64,000 nt of DNA from Sciurus carolinensis (GCF_902686445.1 NC_062217.1:170929598-170993597), one strand, 5' to 3'; counted from the stretch's first letter, positions 1 through 11,250 are shown. The notes: generated from the letters alone by a model not told the origin. Translations and numbers: made by a program.

Positions 1-1183
1 GAAAAATGAAACAAGATTTGAAAAACCCACAACCGAAGGGCACATGAGTTCTGGGGAAATGTCAAGGCCCCGCTAGCTGGCGCACACCACTGAGGGGAGT
101 CCTAAACCTCCCTTCCTGGGGCGGCCGTTTGACACTTCTCGTGGTCTCACTGTGTCTAATATGGTGGCCATTGCCACGCAGGGTTATTTAAATTAAAATA
201 AAATAAAATTCAGCTCATCGGTTGCACCAGACGCATTTCAGAGCACGACAGCTGCACGCGGCAGGCAGACAGCGCAGATGTGGAGCACCCGCACCTGCGC
301 GGAAGGTCTTCTGGCAGCTGCAAAGGGGCGGGAACACCAAGACCTGCCTGGGCCATTGCTGCCTGCGTAGCAGTATTCTAACAGCTGGTGTGTTCAGGTG
401 CTGCAGCTGTGTGAGCCCAGGGTGGGGTTCAGCGTGCCTGCGGTGCCTCTCCTACGTAACTATCACCATCTGTATAAGATGCTATCTTCTGTATCACAGG
501 AATCTACATATTGTAATGACAGAAAATAATATCCTTTTAATTGACGGATGATAATATTTTAAATAATGACTTGAGCTTGAGTTAAACAGGGGAATTCCCA
601 TATACATGAAATCTTTGTGCATTTTTCTGGGTTTAAACAGGTTGTTTTATGGATCCATTCTGGCAAAAGATTACATAAACACAGTTCTTAGTTTTTGTAT
701 TTTGACACTGGTATTGATAAGAACTGCATGGATTTCTGAACTTTTAAAATTAATATTACTATTCAATCCTATGTAACATTAAACATACACCACATCCTTG
801 TAACAGTGCGTGAGAATGTTTTTGTTTGTTTCTGTGTCTGTCAGGGATTTTTCCCTATGTACTTAACTGACCCTCAGACTTAATTACCAACACTTAACCA
901 ATGTTTCCTCCAGGGTTACAATTTGGACTCATTAATCATATCTTAGAAAAACTAGATTATTAATTATGTTTACAATAAAATATTAAAACAAAAATATGTC
1001 TCCATATTCTGTCAAGATGTGCCCAAACACCATGTGTATGTATCCTCATGTGTATAACTGTTTTACCTATGTGTATTTATAAATATTACTTTAGTTACAA
1101 ATTGTGCTTGCCTAAGCTATTGATACACAAAGTACCATCTTAAAGAGAAATCCTGAAAATTGTATTTGTAAATAAAAATAAAG
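1..1183. other. A+T-rich non-repeat segment, 3'UTR-like
   Basis: No open frame here looks coding. From about 440 the sequence is A+T-rich with many TTTTA/ATTTA-type runs and several AATAAA hexamers (974-979, 1171-1176, 1177-1182), which is the texture of a long mammalian 3' untranslated region or a conserved intergenic block. The first 430 bases are more GC-rich. I cannot match it to a named gene. If it is a 3'UTR on the plus strand, its coding exon would lie before the start of the window. The low confidence reflects that AATAAA is common in A+T-rich DNA. Confidence 0.25.
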
Positions 1184-1260
1184 TACCAGGGATACAGCTC
1201 ATTGATAGAGGAAGTACTTAGCTCTGGGTTTGATCTCCAACACCACCAATAAATAAATAA
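1184..1260 (+). repeat. ID-like tRNA-derived SINE (diverged)
   Basis: The order of motifs matches the squirrel ID-like monomer: a degenerate A-box region (GGATACAGCTCATTGATAGA), then a B-box-like GGTTTGATCTCC, then CAACACCA and an A-rich AATAAATAAATAA tail. It is clearly diverged, so it is an older copy. It lies directly after two overlapping AATAAA hexamers. Confidence 0.75.
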
Positions 1261-1862
1261 TCTGCAGCACCCTTTTCCCTAAAATAATTGAGCGAGTTTA
1301 AATATTAACATTTGTGCTAATTCCACATAAAGTACCTACAAATGCTATTATAACATGCCAACATCAACATCTTTCAAAAGAATACATTTTCTTCCAGGAA
1401 GATGAGAAAATCTCTGTGTCCATTTTAGTGGATGTATGGGGAATACAGGAAAAATCCAATGGAGAGAGAGAACAGAGCACTACTTTGATTCAAAACCACT
1501 AATTGCATTAGACCTCTTAGTTTAAAAGCATGCATTCATTCCATTTTCTCTTGGTTGTTAGCCACTGGAGATAATGAACTGGTACTGGTTAATGCACCAT
1601 TCCTATTCTTAAAAATGATATATTGATTATCCTAATGGAACTGTGTCTTGTGCTGAATGCTTAAGGAACTGCATTTGCTGAATAAATCCGTTAAGTGCTA
1701 ATCAATAGACCAGACATCTTTGGGCAATAATTATAATTCTATCTTTTAAGTTGGGGAAAGTATATCCTAAGGAGTATTTAAAATGTCTGAGGCTTTAGAA
1801 AACAACAATACACTAATTGCCAGGGCACCTTCCACCCAGCTGAAAGCAGAATATGACCAAAA
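1261..1862. other. Unassigned A+T-rich sequence
   Basis: No repeat family or gene was recognised. There is a 62-codon open frame near 1314-1502, but it has no domain or codon features that set it apart from chance. Confidence 0.4.
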
Positions 1863-2339
1863 TGTTAGGAGCTCTCTGGGGTGTCAGGGTGGGGTCTCTG
1901 GGGTGGGGTTTGCACATCTTTGCCTCTGTTAGTGGACAGAGGTTCCCTTCACACCACGTCCTCATGAATATTTGACAAAATTTTAATGTTAGTCAAGACC
2001 AGTCTGCTGAGTGTGCAATTGTGCCCCTGGGTTTTAGCTTCTGTGTCCCTCATCAGTAAGAGGCCTCAGGTCTGGTGCTCCTGGGACCTCCTCTTCCCGG
2101 GAAGGCCAGCTCCTGCGTCGGACCCCTGCCCTTCCGCTGTTTCTGTCCTTGTCTCATCCCTGTTAATCCCTCTGTCTTCTGGGTGCTACTCCTGCCTGTG
2201 TGTGGGTCCTTCCTCCTCCCATGGCTGTCCTTTCACCCCTCCTGTGTGTTGGTGAAAGAGAGACTTCATTTTAATAAACCCCTCCATGATCTAAATTTTC
2301 TGTGCCTCATTTGAGAAATTCTTCCCTACTCCTAGGTCA
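1863..2339 (+). mobile_element. Probable solo retroviral-type LTR
   Basis: The segment starts with TGTTAGG and ends with GGTCA. It is flanked on both sides by AAAA, which could be a 4-bp target duplication of the ERV1 type but is too simple to be decisive. An AATAAA signal at 2273-2278 lies about 60 bases before the 3' end and is followed by a pyrimidine-rich stretch, as in an LTR R-U5 region. The body is GC-rich with GTGTGTGGG-type stretches. No internal retroviral coding sequence lies next to it, so it would be a solo LTR. The family is not identified, and the boundaries depend on the TG/CA reading. Confidence 0.4.
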
Positions 2340-3232
2340 AAAAGCAGCCTGTGCTGCCTTCTAAATAACAAACAGCTCTGCCTTTCCCACGGAACCTCCT
2401 CCATTGAACTTGGCTTTGTGAGCGGTAGACAGGAGGAGGCCACCTGCACTTTTAAAATCTGGCAAGCGAATTATCCCAGCACTGCATGGTAAAGCATCTG
2501 TCTGCCCTCTCCCACCCTGTCACAGCCTGTCTCCCTGCTTTCCACGTCCCCTGCCACCCTCTGCTAATGGCTATAGCTGTATCACAAGTCCTAGCATCTG
2601 GGAGGGTGGCCACAGCCATTGCCCTACCATCTCCAGCTGCCCTTGTTGAGAACTCGGCCCTCAGGCTTCCTGGCCAGGACCCGTCCCTTCTCAATGACAG
2701 CTTTTCTGATCTCCCGTTCTCTTCCATGTTCCATGTCACCACAATAAGTTCAAGGGCAGACCTCTCTTATTTGTTCTCCTCTGCACATCCTCCTTAGGAG
2801 AAAGGAGTGTTCCCTCGCGCTCTCTTCTTCTTGGCAGGGTTCTTTCTCATTTACCTGCGCACACTTGTCTTTCTCCAGGTTGGAGACAGCAGGCAGGGAG
2901 CCATCCAGGACCAGGAACAGCACGGAAAAGAGGCCAGGGGAGAAAATGGGGCCGGAAGCTAGGGCGCCGTCAAGAGCAGTCAGTGGAACCAGGAGGTGCT
3001 TCCCAAAAAAGGCCCACAGAGAGACTGGACGGGATCTGTGGGCTGAACATCCCAGAGAGAACAGGGCCACTTCCTATGGGATGTTGGGCAGGGGGAAGGA
3101 GAAAGCTGTGCAGAGAATCACTGGACCTTGGAGGCAAGTTCTCTTCAACACCAGTGACAAAAGTCAGCAACACAAACAGCTTCCTCCAGAGGCTTAAGGA
3201 AGACATTCTGTAAGTTTTAGAGGATCAGTGAA
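2340..3232. other. Unassigned sequence with overlapping chance ORFs
   Basis: Moderately GC-rich. Open frames of about 75-110 codons exist on both strands and overlap one another (for example 2486-2797 plus against 2452-2742 minus), the pattern expected of stop-poor noncoding DNA. No domains, splice context or repeat family were recognised. The last 12 bases (3221-3232) form the left target-site duplication of the adjacent SINE. Confidence 0.4.
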
Positions 3233-3414
3233 GCCAGGCACGGTGGTGCACGCCTGTAGTCCCAGCGGCTCTGGAGGCTGAGACAGGAGGATTGAAAGTT
3301 CAAAGCCAGCCTCAGCAACAGCGAGGCACTGTCTCTAAATAAAATACAAAACAGGGCTGGGGATGTGGCTCAGTGGTCGAGTGCCCCTGAGATCAATCCC
3401 CTGAATAAAAGAAA
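3233..3414 (+). repeat. B1-dID composite SINE
   Basis: It begins with the B1 (7SL-derived) opening GCCAGGCACGGTGG and continues through the B1 body (GCCTGTAGTCCCAGC, GGAGGCTGAGACAGGAGGAT). It then joins an ID-like tRNA-derived monomer starting GGGCTGGGGATGTGGCTCAG. The ID part lacks its central portion. The copy is bracketed by a 12-bp target duplication, AGGATCAGTGAA at 3221-3232 and AGGATGAGTGAA at 3415-3426, with one mismatch, which is proof of retrotransposition. This B1+ID architecture is characteristic of squirrel-related rodents and is the main taxonomic marker in the window. Confidence 0.93.
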
Positions 3415-3426
3415 AGGATGAGTGAA

Positions 3427-5184
3427 TCGGGATTTTTCTTCTTGCAGTGCCTCTTAAGCACGTGCGAGAATGTGCATGTCCACGTGTGTCACGTGTGCTC
3501 ATGTTATAATGCAGGCCCCCTCGGACATCCCGATTTCTTATCCAGTGTTTTATCAGTTCTCACTGTTCCCCCTTTCTCTCCACCCTAACTCCACCCAAGA
3601 CTCAGCTCCAAGTCCCTGACTGGGGCGTGTGGGCTGGGAGATAAATCCCACGGCTGACTCAGCATTTTCCCAGGGTCTTCCTTTCCTCCCAGCTTTGTCC
3701 CTGGGTCACATTTACCAGACACTCTACCTTAGAGGTGCATGTCTCCAGAAATGAGTTTCAGCAGGCTCCCCTGGGGGCAGGACCAGGCCAGCCTGCAAGG
3801 AAGGACCTGGCCAGGCCGGTGGCTCCCTCCCAGGCCCTCTGCTGCCTGTGCTGCTGAGGGGCCCCACAGTGCACCGGGCCGGGGTGGTCTACCGACTGCA
3901 GTATTTACAGATGGCTAAGAAGTGATTTATGGATCAGCCATGATTCCTTCTTCCTCTTGGCATCTCAGAGCCTGTCGTCCTGCCCTTTAATTTGTGTAAT
4001 TGGGAAACCACCCAAACTTGAATTTAAACTATTTCACCCATAATGACTGTAAAATTTCTGTCCATACGAGTAGATTTACACAGATACAGAGATATATATC
4101 CCTATTATTTCCCTCTGATGGACAGGGCGATGCACAGGATCCTCTCCTCGGCGTTTGTCCTTAAAGCATATCCACTTTCCAATGACTTAGGAAAATCTGA
4201 CCCTGATCATGAAGTTAAAATTATGGGCATCAGAATGGCAGCAGGGTTGGTGGGCAGGAGGGAGTCCCCACTCGGTGGCCATGTCCACTCCTGTGGCATC
4301 CTCTAGGACATCCTTTCAAAGACTGTGGCCCGTTCTGAGTCAAAGCCATTCATCTTACCTGTCGATACTAGAAGCTCAGAGGGCTTTAATTTTCCAGGCA
4401 GAACAACAATATTAAAATACTGCATCCAAGGGAACTCTGAAATAACCAGATCCCTCTCCAGCACTAAATAAATGCTTCAGACTGCAGCCCTGGCATTCAT
4501 GGGACACCAGGGAGTCATTCATTGCTATGAATATTTAGAGGCAATCTTGGTCACCACTTGAATATTAGTGTGCTGGTTCCAGAGCAGAAGGAGAGGCACA
4601 TGGTGGAGTTCAGAGAGGACACAGTTGAACCAACTGCAGCACAATGTGAGAAGGAGCCAGAGCCCTGCAGCACTGTCATGGGATGTCCCTGGCTTGGGCC
4701 CCTTAGTTATCAACATAAGTGATGATGATTTTTACTTGTGAATTGTTCATTTTTTTTTTTAAGGTGGAAAACTGACATTAGCAAACAACTTGCCAAAATG
4801 TGCAGGATTACACATTCTTAGGAGGAAACTGCTTTTGAAAGATACGTAATGTAGTTTTAGGTTGTTTGTGGGTTGTTGCTGGACATCCGGAGCATGGAAT
4901 CTTCCCTCCTTCTGTGCTCAACCACCTCCCCTTCCACCCAGGGAAAGACACCCGCGTCCTCCTTTGGCCCAGCACTCCTGACCCTGTTGCTCGGGGTGAT
5001 CAGCAGTCCTGAGTCTGCAGCAAACCCTTAGATCTGTGTGGCTGGGGTTCAAGTGGCTTAAGGCCTAGTGAAGCCATCTACCCATTTCTGCTCTGTCTCC
5101 TGCTGCATCTGAGAGCTGTGGGAGGGCAGTCCATGAGACCTCACGTGCCCCTGGGGACCACAGTGACTCTGTCCACCCTGCACT
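3427..5184. other. Unassigned unique sequence
   Basis: GC-rich around 3600-3900 and A+T-richer after 3950. No exon-like frame with good splice signals and no repeat family was recognised. A T10 run lies at about 4750. Confidence 0.35.
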
Positions 5185-7310
5185 CTCCTCTAGGAGTTGC
5201 AAAGTCTCTGGTGTAATTCCAAGTCTTTGATCCATTTTGAGCTGATTTTTGTGCAGGGTGAGAGATAAGGGTCTAGTTTCATTCTTCTGCACATGGATAA
5301 CCAGTTGTCCCAGCACCATTTCTTAAAAAGGCTGCCTTTTCTCCCATGCACGTCTTCGGCACCTTTGTTGAGGACCAGTGACTGTATCTGTCTGGGATTG
5401 TCTCTGTGTGTTCTATTCTGTACCATCAGTCTGTGTGTCTGTTTTTATGCCAGTACATGCAGTTTCTGTTACTGTAGCTCTGTAGTATAATTTGAAGTCA
5501 GGTATTGGGAAGCCTCTGTGACTTAGACTTGCGTTGGCTATTCTTTGGGTCTTCTCTTCTTCAGAATGAATTTTAGGGCTCTCTTTTCTAGTTTTGTGAA
5601 GACTGTCACTGGAATTTTGATGGGATTGCATGCAGCTGTAGATTGCTTTTGCCAGTATGGACATTTTAACACTATCAATTCTGCCTGTCCATGAACAAGG
5701 CAGTCTTTCCATCTTCTAGTGTATTCTTCAATTTCTTCTACGGTTTCCATTGTGGAGGTCTTTTACTTCCTTGATTAGATATATTCCTAGGGTTTTTTTC
5801 TTTTTTTTGTTGAGGCTATCTTGAATGGGATTGTTTTCCTAGTTTCTATCTCAGCAGATTCGTTATTGGTGTATAGGAAAGCTACTGATTTTTGTAGGCT
5901 GATTTTGTAATCAGATCCTTGGCTGAATTTGTTAATTTGCTCTAGCGCTCCTCCGGTGAAGCATTTTGGGTCTTCTGAGTATAGGATCCTATCATCTACC
6001 AACAGTGATAATTTGACTTCTTTCTATCTTATTTTATTGGTTTTATTTCCTTCTCTTGCCTAAGTGCTCTGGCTAAAATTTCTAGTACTATAGTAAATAG
6101 AAGTAGTGAGAGTGGACATCCTTGTCTTGTTCCAAAATTTAAAGAAAACACTTTTGGTTTTTCCCCTGTTCACTATGATGTCAGCTTTGGGTGTGTCATA
6201 TATAACCTTTATGATGTTGAGGTAAGTTCCTTCTACCCCTAGTGTCTTCAGTACTTTTATCACGAATGGGTGTTGAATTTTGTCAAAGGCCTTCTCTGCA
6301 TCTATTAAGACGACTAAGTGGCTTTTGTCATTAATTCCATTTAAGTGGTGAACTACATTTATTGACATGCGTATTTTAAACCATCCTTGCATTTCTGGGA
6401 TAAAACCAACTTGGTCATGATGTACAATCTCCTTAATGTGCTGTTGAATATGATCTGCTAAAATTTTATTAAGGATTTTTGCATCAAAGTTCATCAGGGA
6501 TATTAGTCTGAGGTTTTCTTTCCTTGCTGTGTCCTTATTTGGTTTTGGTATGAGCAATACTGGCTTCACAGAGTGAATTTGGAAGTGTTCCATTTCTTTA
6601 TATTTCATGGAATAATTTGAGAAGCATTGGCATTAGTTCTCCTTTAAAGGTCTGATAGAATTCAGCTGAGAATCCATCTGTTCTGGGCTTCTCTTTGTTT
6701 AAAGGCTTTTTATTACTGCTTCTATCTCATTCCTTGTTATCAATCTTTTAAGGGTTTCTAAGCCCTTTTGATTTAATTCTGGCAGAAATGTGTCCATTTC
6801 TTCTAGGCTTTCCAATTTATTGGAGTATATGTTTCAAAAAAAGTCCCTAATGATTCTCAGGATTTCTGTGATGTCTGTGGTAATTTCTCCTTTTTTATCT
6901 CTAATTTTATTAACTTGGGTCTTCTCTCTTTTTCTTTTGGTTAGTTTAGCGAAGGGTTTATCAATCTGGTTTTTCTATCGAAAAAACCAACTCCCCGTTT
7001 CATCGTTCCTTTGTATTTTTTTATTCTCTATGTCATTGACTTTGGTCATGATTATTTCCTTTCTTCTGCTGGCTTTGGAACTGGTGTGTTCTTTCTTCGA
7101 GGGCCTTGAGATGCACCATCAGGTTGTTTATCTGGGATTTTTCTAAGTGTTCGATGTTAGGTATTCAGAGTTATAAACTTTCCTCTTGGCACTGCTGTCA
7201 GAGTGTCCCAAAGGCTCTGGTATGTTCTGTCACTATTCTTGCTTGATTCTAAGAATTTTTAAATTTCCCCTCTGATTTTTTCTGTCACCCCTTTGTCATT
7301 TAAAAATTCA
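5185..7310 (-). mobile_element. L1 ORF2 fragment, antisense (main part)
   Basis: Read on the minus strand this is LINE-1 ORF2 protein sequence broken by frameshifts and stops. The longest intact piece (6608-6060) covers the reverse-transcriptase core, with the DQVGFIP-type and [14 protein letters not shown] motifs. The catalytic segment near 5990 reads VDDRILY instead of the usual ADDM-type motif: both aspartates are kept but flanking residues are changed. Downstream on the same strand come LPDFKLYYR-like and [12 protein letters not shown] motifs of the ORF2 C-terminal third. Homology stops abruptly at about 5185 inside ORF2. The normal 3' end, 3'UTR and poly(A) are missing, so the element is truncated at both ends and dead. 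Confidence 0.93.
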
Positions 7311-7452
7311 GGGGCTGGGCTGGGGCTCAGTGGCGGAGCGCTTCCCTGGCAGTGTGAGGCTGTGGGTTCCATCCTCAGCACCACAGAAAAATAAAAAAAT
7401 TAAATAAAATAAAGGTATTATGTCCATTCACAACTAAAAAAAAAATAAAAGA
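7311..7452 (+). repeat. ID-like SINE inserted into the antisense L1
   Basis: The A box reads GGGGCTCAGTGGCGGAGCGC and is followed by the B-box region GTGGGTTCCATCCTCAGCACC. The tail is the A-rich, ATAAAATAAAGGTATTATGTCC-like type of recent squirrel ID copies, ending in an A run. L1 ORF2 sequence continues on both sides, so this SINE landed in the L1 and is younger than it. I could not see an exact target duplication. Confidence 0.92.
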
Positions 7453-7610
7453 AATGTATCATTTGAGCTCCACATGTTGATTTGGTTTCTGTAGGTTCTT
7501 TTCCCCTTTGGTGTTGATTTCTAATTTTATTCCATTTTGATCAAATTAGATGCAAAGAATTTTCTTGATTCTTAAAAATGTATTCAGTTGCCTTGTGGCC
7601 TAAAACACGG
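7453..7610 (-). mobile_element. L1 ORF2 fragment, antisense (beyond the SINE)
   Basis: Continuation of the antisense L1 past the ID insertion. The sequence TTTATTCCATTTTGATCAAA and the following TTCAGTTGCCTTGTGGCC match the antisense N-terminal half of ORF2. Homology fades near 7610, which would be the 5' truncation point. Confidence 0.75.
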
Positions 7611-8157
7611 TCTGTTACACACTGATTCTGGAGCCAACACCAGCACTCTTGTTCCCCTGGTGAGTTCACAAGTTGGGTTGGAAGAGGGACATGACCGGCG
7701 ACTCAACAAGGCAGTCTGGAAAGTCCTATTGGATGCAGATGTCTCAACCTTCACACACCTGAAATTCAGTTTTTATCTTACACTCCCTCCCCGTCCATCA
7801 CAACGGAGGAAAAATCCACCCCAGGTTTCCACCAGAATTCCCCAGCTTGGTGATGCTCTTTCTTAAGGGTCATTAATGGTGACCTGTCATACTTAGAACG
7901 AAGCCAAAGGCCTGGAACCCCTGCCCCATGCTCAGTGGGAGCCCATCCCCAGCTTGCTCACTGCTGGACGGGCCAGGCCCAGCTCTCTGATCCTGCTGAT
8001 CTTCCTGGAGTGCCCTGTCTGCGTGCTCTGTGTGGCCGATCCACCAGCGGCCTGCCTGGCCCTCGCTGCCTCTGAGAGGCCCTGACGTCTAGCGGGGCAG
8101 TAGGCGCCTGCCCAGCAGTTCTGCCTCTTCCTAGAGTATTTCATCATCTGCAGTAAT
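7611..8157. other. Unassigned sequence
   Basis: GC-rich after 7920. No gene or repeat was recognised. A 92-codon plus-strand frame (7588-7866) begins inside the L1 remnant and has no recognisable domain. Confidence 0.35.
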
Positions 8158-8242
8158 TCGTTAGATTTTATTTTACTTGTTTATGGTCTATCTCCCCCAG
8201 GAAAATAGAAACTTTGCAAGGCGGGGCACTTATCATCCGTGT
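8158..8242 (+). repeat. L2 LINE 3'-end fragment
   Basis: TTTATTTTACTTGTTTATGG, TCTATCTCCCCCAGGAAAAT, then GAAACTTTGCAAGGCGGGGC follow the order of the L2 3'UTR (a T-rich stretch, the CTGTCTCCCCACTAGAATG block, then the AGGGCAGGGAC block). It is highly diverged, as expected for L2. Confidence 0.55.
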
Positions 8243-9169
8243 CCACACGTGCTCCCCTGTCAGAGTGTGGCCCCTGCGGACGCCTGTGGGTGAAGGACAT
8301 AGGTGGGAAGCTTGGGAGCTGGCAGGAGAACACGGTCTAGGGGAGAGGAGAGACCCCAGGCTGCAGACTTCGCCTCCGGAGGCGTGAGGGCCCTCAGGAT
8401 GCTCCTCCAGGGCACACGCTGTCCCTGAGCAGGAGGCTGCTGTCCTCCTCTCAGACCCTGACAGGCCACCTGCCCAGTCCTAGGAGGCTGATGTTCCCAA
8501 GGGACCAGAGTGGCTGTACAAAGGATCCAGGCACAGCAAGTGAGGAACCCAGGCCTTTGAAAGTAGCCTTGCCATAGAGAGGAGGCAGGGCTCCCTCCCT
8601 CTCTCCTTCCCTCCCTCTCTCCCTTGAGGGGCGAGAACCCGGCACACACCACGTGAGCGTACTACTCTCTCACAGCTCTGTCCCCAAGGGAGCTGGATTT
8701 CTTACACTCATACCTGAGACTGGATAAAAAATGACCAATACACTCATTCCTAGCCTGGTCCCCAGTGTCCTCAGCTCTCTAGAGAGAATTCTGGGTAATC
8801 CTGCTCAGTTTCTTTGGACCTTAAAGATTAAAAATCCAGAATAGGACAGAGAGACACAGAGAGAGGCAGCAGAAGGAGGAAAGGAGTTTTAATAAAATGT
8901 GAATCGATATAAAATCCAAAGCAAAGAGTGGAGGGGTGGGGTGGAGAGCATCGGTAGTCAGGGCCATGAGGGGGGTGGTGTGGAGGAGGCAGGGTTGGGG
9001 GGTGAGGCTCTGCCTCCTCGTGCTGACCACCCCCCCCCCAGAACCCTGAAACGGGTCATCTTACTTGGCAAAAGGACTGTGAAGGTGCGATTAAGTTGCA
9101 CCTTGGGACCAGGACATTATTCTAAAATATTTGATGGGCCCAATATAACCACGAGGGTACTTAAAAGCA
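8243..9169. other. Unassigned sequence with a CCCT-rich simple repeat
   Basis: An imperfect CCCT/CTCT tract occupies 8591-8624. Around 8830-9040 a purine-rich stretch and a C run (9031-9040) occur; on the minus strand this contains ATTAAAA and a pyrimidine tract and could be a worn LTR end, but I cannot support a call. No gene was recognised. Confidence 0.35.
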
Positions 9170-9535
9170 GCAAACCTTTCATCACTGGGGTCAGAAACAG
9201 GGAACGAGGGAAGGACCGGACCATGCTGCACACTTCAAAGATGGAGCAAGGGAGCCCAGAGCCTGGGAGGAGCTTTCCGCCACTTTCCGCCACTGCTGCA
9301 GGAGAACAGACCTGTCCTTCAGCTCAGAGAAGCGGGCAGGAGAGGGAGGGGCCCCCGCCACCACCCCGGGCCTCGGCAAAAGAAGACCCGACTTTCCTTC
9401 AACTCAGCCAGATGGAGCATCAGCTCCACCCCACCAGCCTGGACTTCTGACCCAGAGAACGGCAGATGATGAATGGGTATTGTTTCAAGTCACCCACATC
9501 AGGGCAATTTGTTATAGCAGCACTCAAAAACCAAA
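9170..9535 (+). mobile_element. MLT1-like LTR (ERVL-MaLR), 3' part
   Basis: The 3' end reads TGTTTCAAGTCACCCACATC, GGCAATTTGTTATAGCAGCA and CTCAAAAACCAAAC. This matches the characteristic end of MLT1-group LTRs (TTTAAGCCACCCAGT, then TTTGTTATGGCAGCC). The upstream part is GC-rich and poorly conserved, so the 5' boundary is a guess. A 10-bp unit CTTTCCGCCA is directly duplicated at 9273-9292. Confidence 0.5.
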
Positions 9536-10019
9536 CATATCATCCAAATATAATTGGGATGATCACTATGAGATTCAAATGATGAATGTCTGGAAACTCT
9601 CACACAGGATAAAACAACAGCACATTCTTACGGCAGAAACAGTCACAAATGAAACTGCCGCCTCGCCAGACAGGGACCAGACACCATTCCACTTGTTATT
9701 TATTGCTATTTACCCGGACTGCTCCCCTCTTGTAAAAGCTTTTCGTATTCAGATCCAAATGGGCATAATAATGTAGTTTGTTAAAGCCTTCTGAAAGGCA
9801 TGTTTATTAATTGAAGGTCTATTTGGAAGCCAGGTACCAAGCTAGTCCCGATGCCTTCTTAAACGTGGAAAACAAATTGGCTTTTTTCTCCTTCCATAGG
9901 AGAAGATGATCTTATGTAATATATATTTACATCTTTATATATCTATATATCTATATCCAGTGTCATAGAAGGAGATAGAAGCTTCTAAATCCCCTGTGCA
10001 GATACAGCACGAATATGTG
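9536..10019. other. Unassigned A+T-rich sequence
   Basis: Contains a short TATATC-type simple stretch near 9925-9960. No gene or repeat family was recognised. Confidence 0.35.
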
Positions 10020-10600
10020 AATACACTTCATGCTGATGTGAAATGTTTTATAGGCAATAACTCCCATGCTTGCTTACTGATATAATCAGGATATTAAAAT
10101 CTTATAAACTAACACAGAGCATTGCTTTTTGGAATGGCTTGCCTACCCTTACAAGACAGCCAGCCGTGAAATAGCACACACTGTGTTTATTAACCAGAAA
10201 ACTTGGTTTCCAATTCAAAGTTCATTTATCTAGCTAATTTGATGTCTGGAAACATTCACGTACCATTTTTTTCTGCAAACCATTTCAAAACTGTCAGTCA
10301 GAGAAAGTTATTAGCTTAAGTTTCTACTTTGTTTGCATGCAAGCTCCAGAGGACACCCATTCGCATGTTGACTAAGGGCCACTTACAAAAAGCATCATTG
10401 CAATCTCTTTCAAATAAACATTAGCAGAATATAATAAGCCCTTTAAAGAATAATCCTGCTATCGATCACAGCAGCACTGCCAAGTGGCTGTGGACTAATG
10501 AAGCCAAGTGCAAACAAGTTTTTCTATTACAAACAGGATCACAGCTAATTGCTAACTTTTTGCAAACCCATTCTAATTGCACCAAGAAAATTCAGGTTTC
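10020..10600. promoter_or_regulatory. Candidate conserved noncoding element (enhancer-like)
   Basis: About 580 bases of A+T-rich, non-repeat, non-simple DNA with no coding potential and many sharp transcription-factor-type motifs. These include a 10-bp palindrome TTGCATGCAA (10333-10342), an exact Onecut/HNF6-type ATCGATCA (10461-10468), and two identical CTAATTGC homeodomain cores at 10545 and 10573, 28 bases apart. This mixture is typical of developmental enhancers in gene deserts. Conservation cannot be tested here, so the call is an inference from texture and motifs. Confidence 0.35.
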
Positions 10601-11250
10601 AAGCCTCACAGAGACCTTGCAAAGAAAATTCACATTTCGCAATATTCAAACAGTCAAGTAGGAGGACTGCCAGCTTTTCCCTTGGCTTGCCTGTCCTGCT
10701 GTTTCTTCGGGTGCCGGAGACTCAGAAGCTGGAGGAAGGAGCAGGAAGAAGAGGCGGGGGTTGCAGGTAGGGTTGGTGGAGGAACCACCCCAGAGCTGGG
10801 AGAACGGAGCCTGAAAGAGCAGGGTTGGGGGTGAGGTCCAGGCAGCCCTCTTCCCCTTCTTGAGGACTCCAAGATTCAGGAAGAGCAAGGCAAGCACTTG
10901 GCTCCTTTAAGTCACCTGGCTGTTTGTGTGGTCCCTGGGAGCCACCACATGACCCTTGTGTCACTGGACTGAAAGGACACTGCACTGCCTGAGGATGTGG
11001 TTTCCATCTCCCGCCCAGCCCCTTCTGGGACAGCGTGGTCCTCAGTCAGGATATTCTGCTAAGTGAAAAATGGGATTCACGTCATTTCCTGTTAAAATAG
11101 TCCAGTCAGGAAGTCCAGTGGCACCCACGGGAAGCCTTGTCCTCCGTGTGGAAGACCTCTCTGGAGCCCAGCCCCAGTGTGTGCCGTAAACACCCTGCGA
11201 GACGGGTCCAACAGGTCTCTGCAGCAGCTCAGATCTGCAGGGTTGAGGCT
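10601..11250. other. Unassigned GC-rich sequence
   Basis: Stop-poor on both strands between 10650 and 10990, giving five mutually overlapping open frames of 72-87 codons. That overlap argues against any of them being real. No repeat was recognised. Confidence 0.4.

Noticed and set aside
6060..6608. 182-codon minus-strand frame as a host gene with reverse-transcriptase homology
   Set aside because: It is part of a truncated L1 ORF2 with frameshifts on both sides, not a domesticated gene.
8820..9040. Antisense LTR ending in TTTTATTAAAAC
   Set aside because: No TG/CA ends or target duplication could be found, and the body matches nothing that I recognise.
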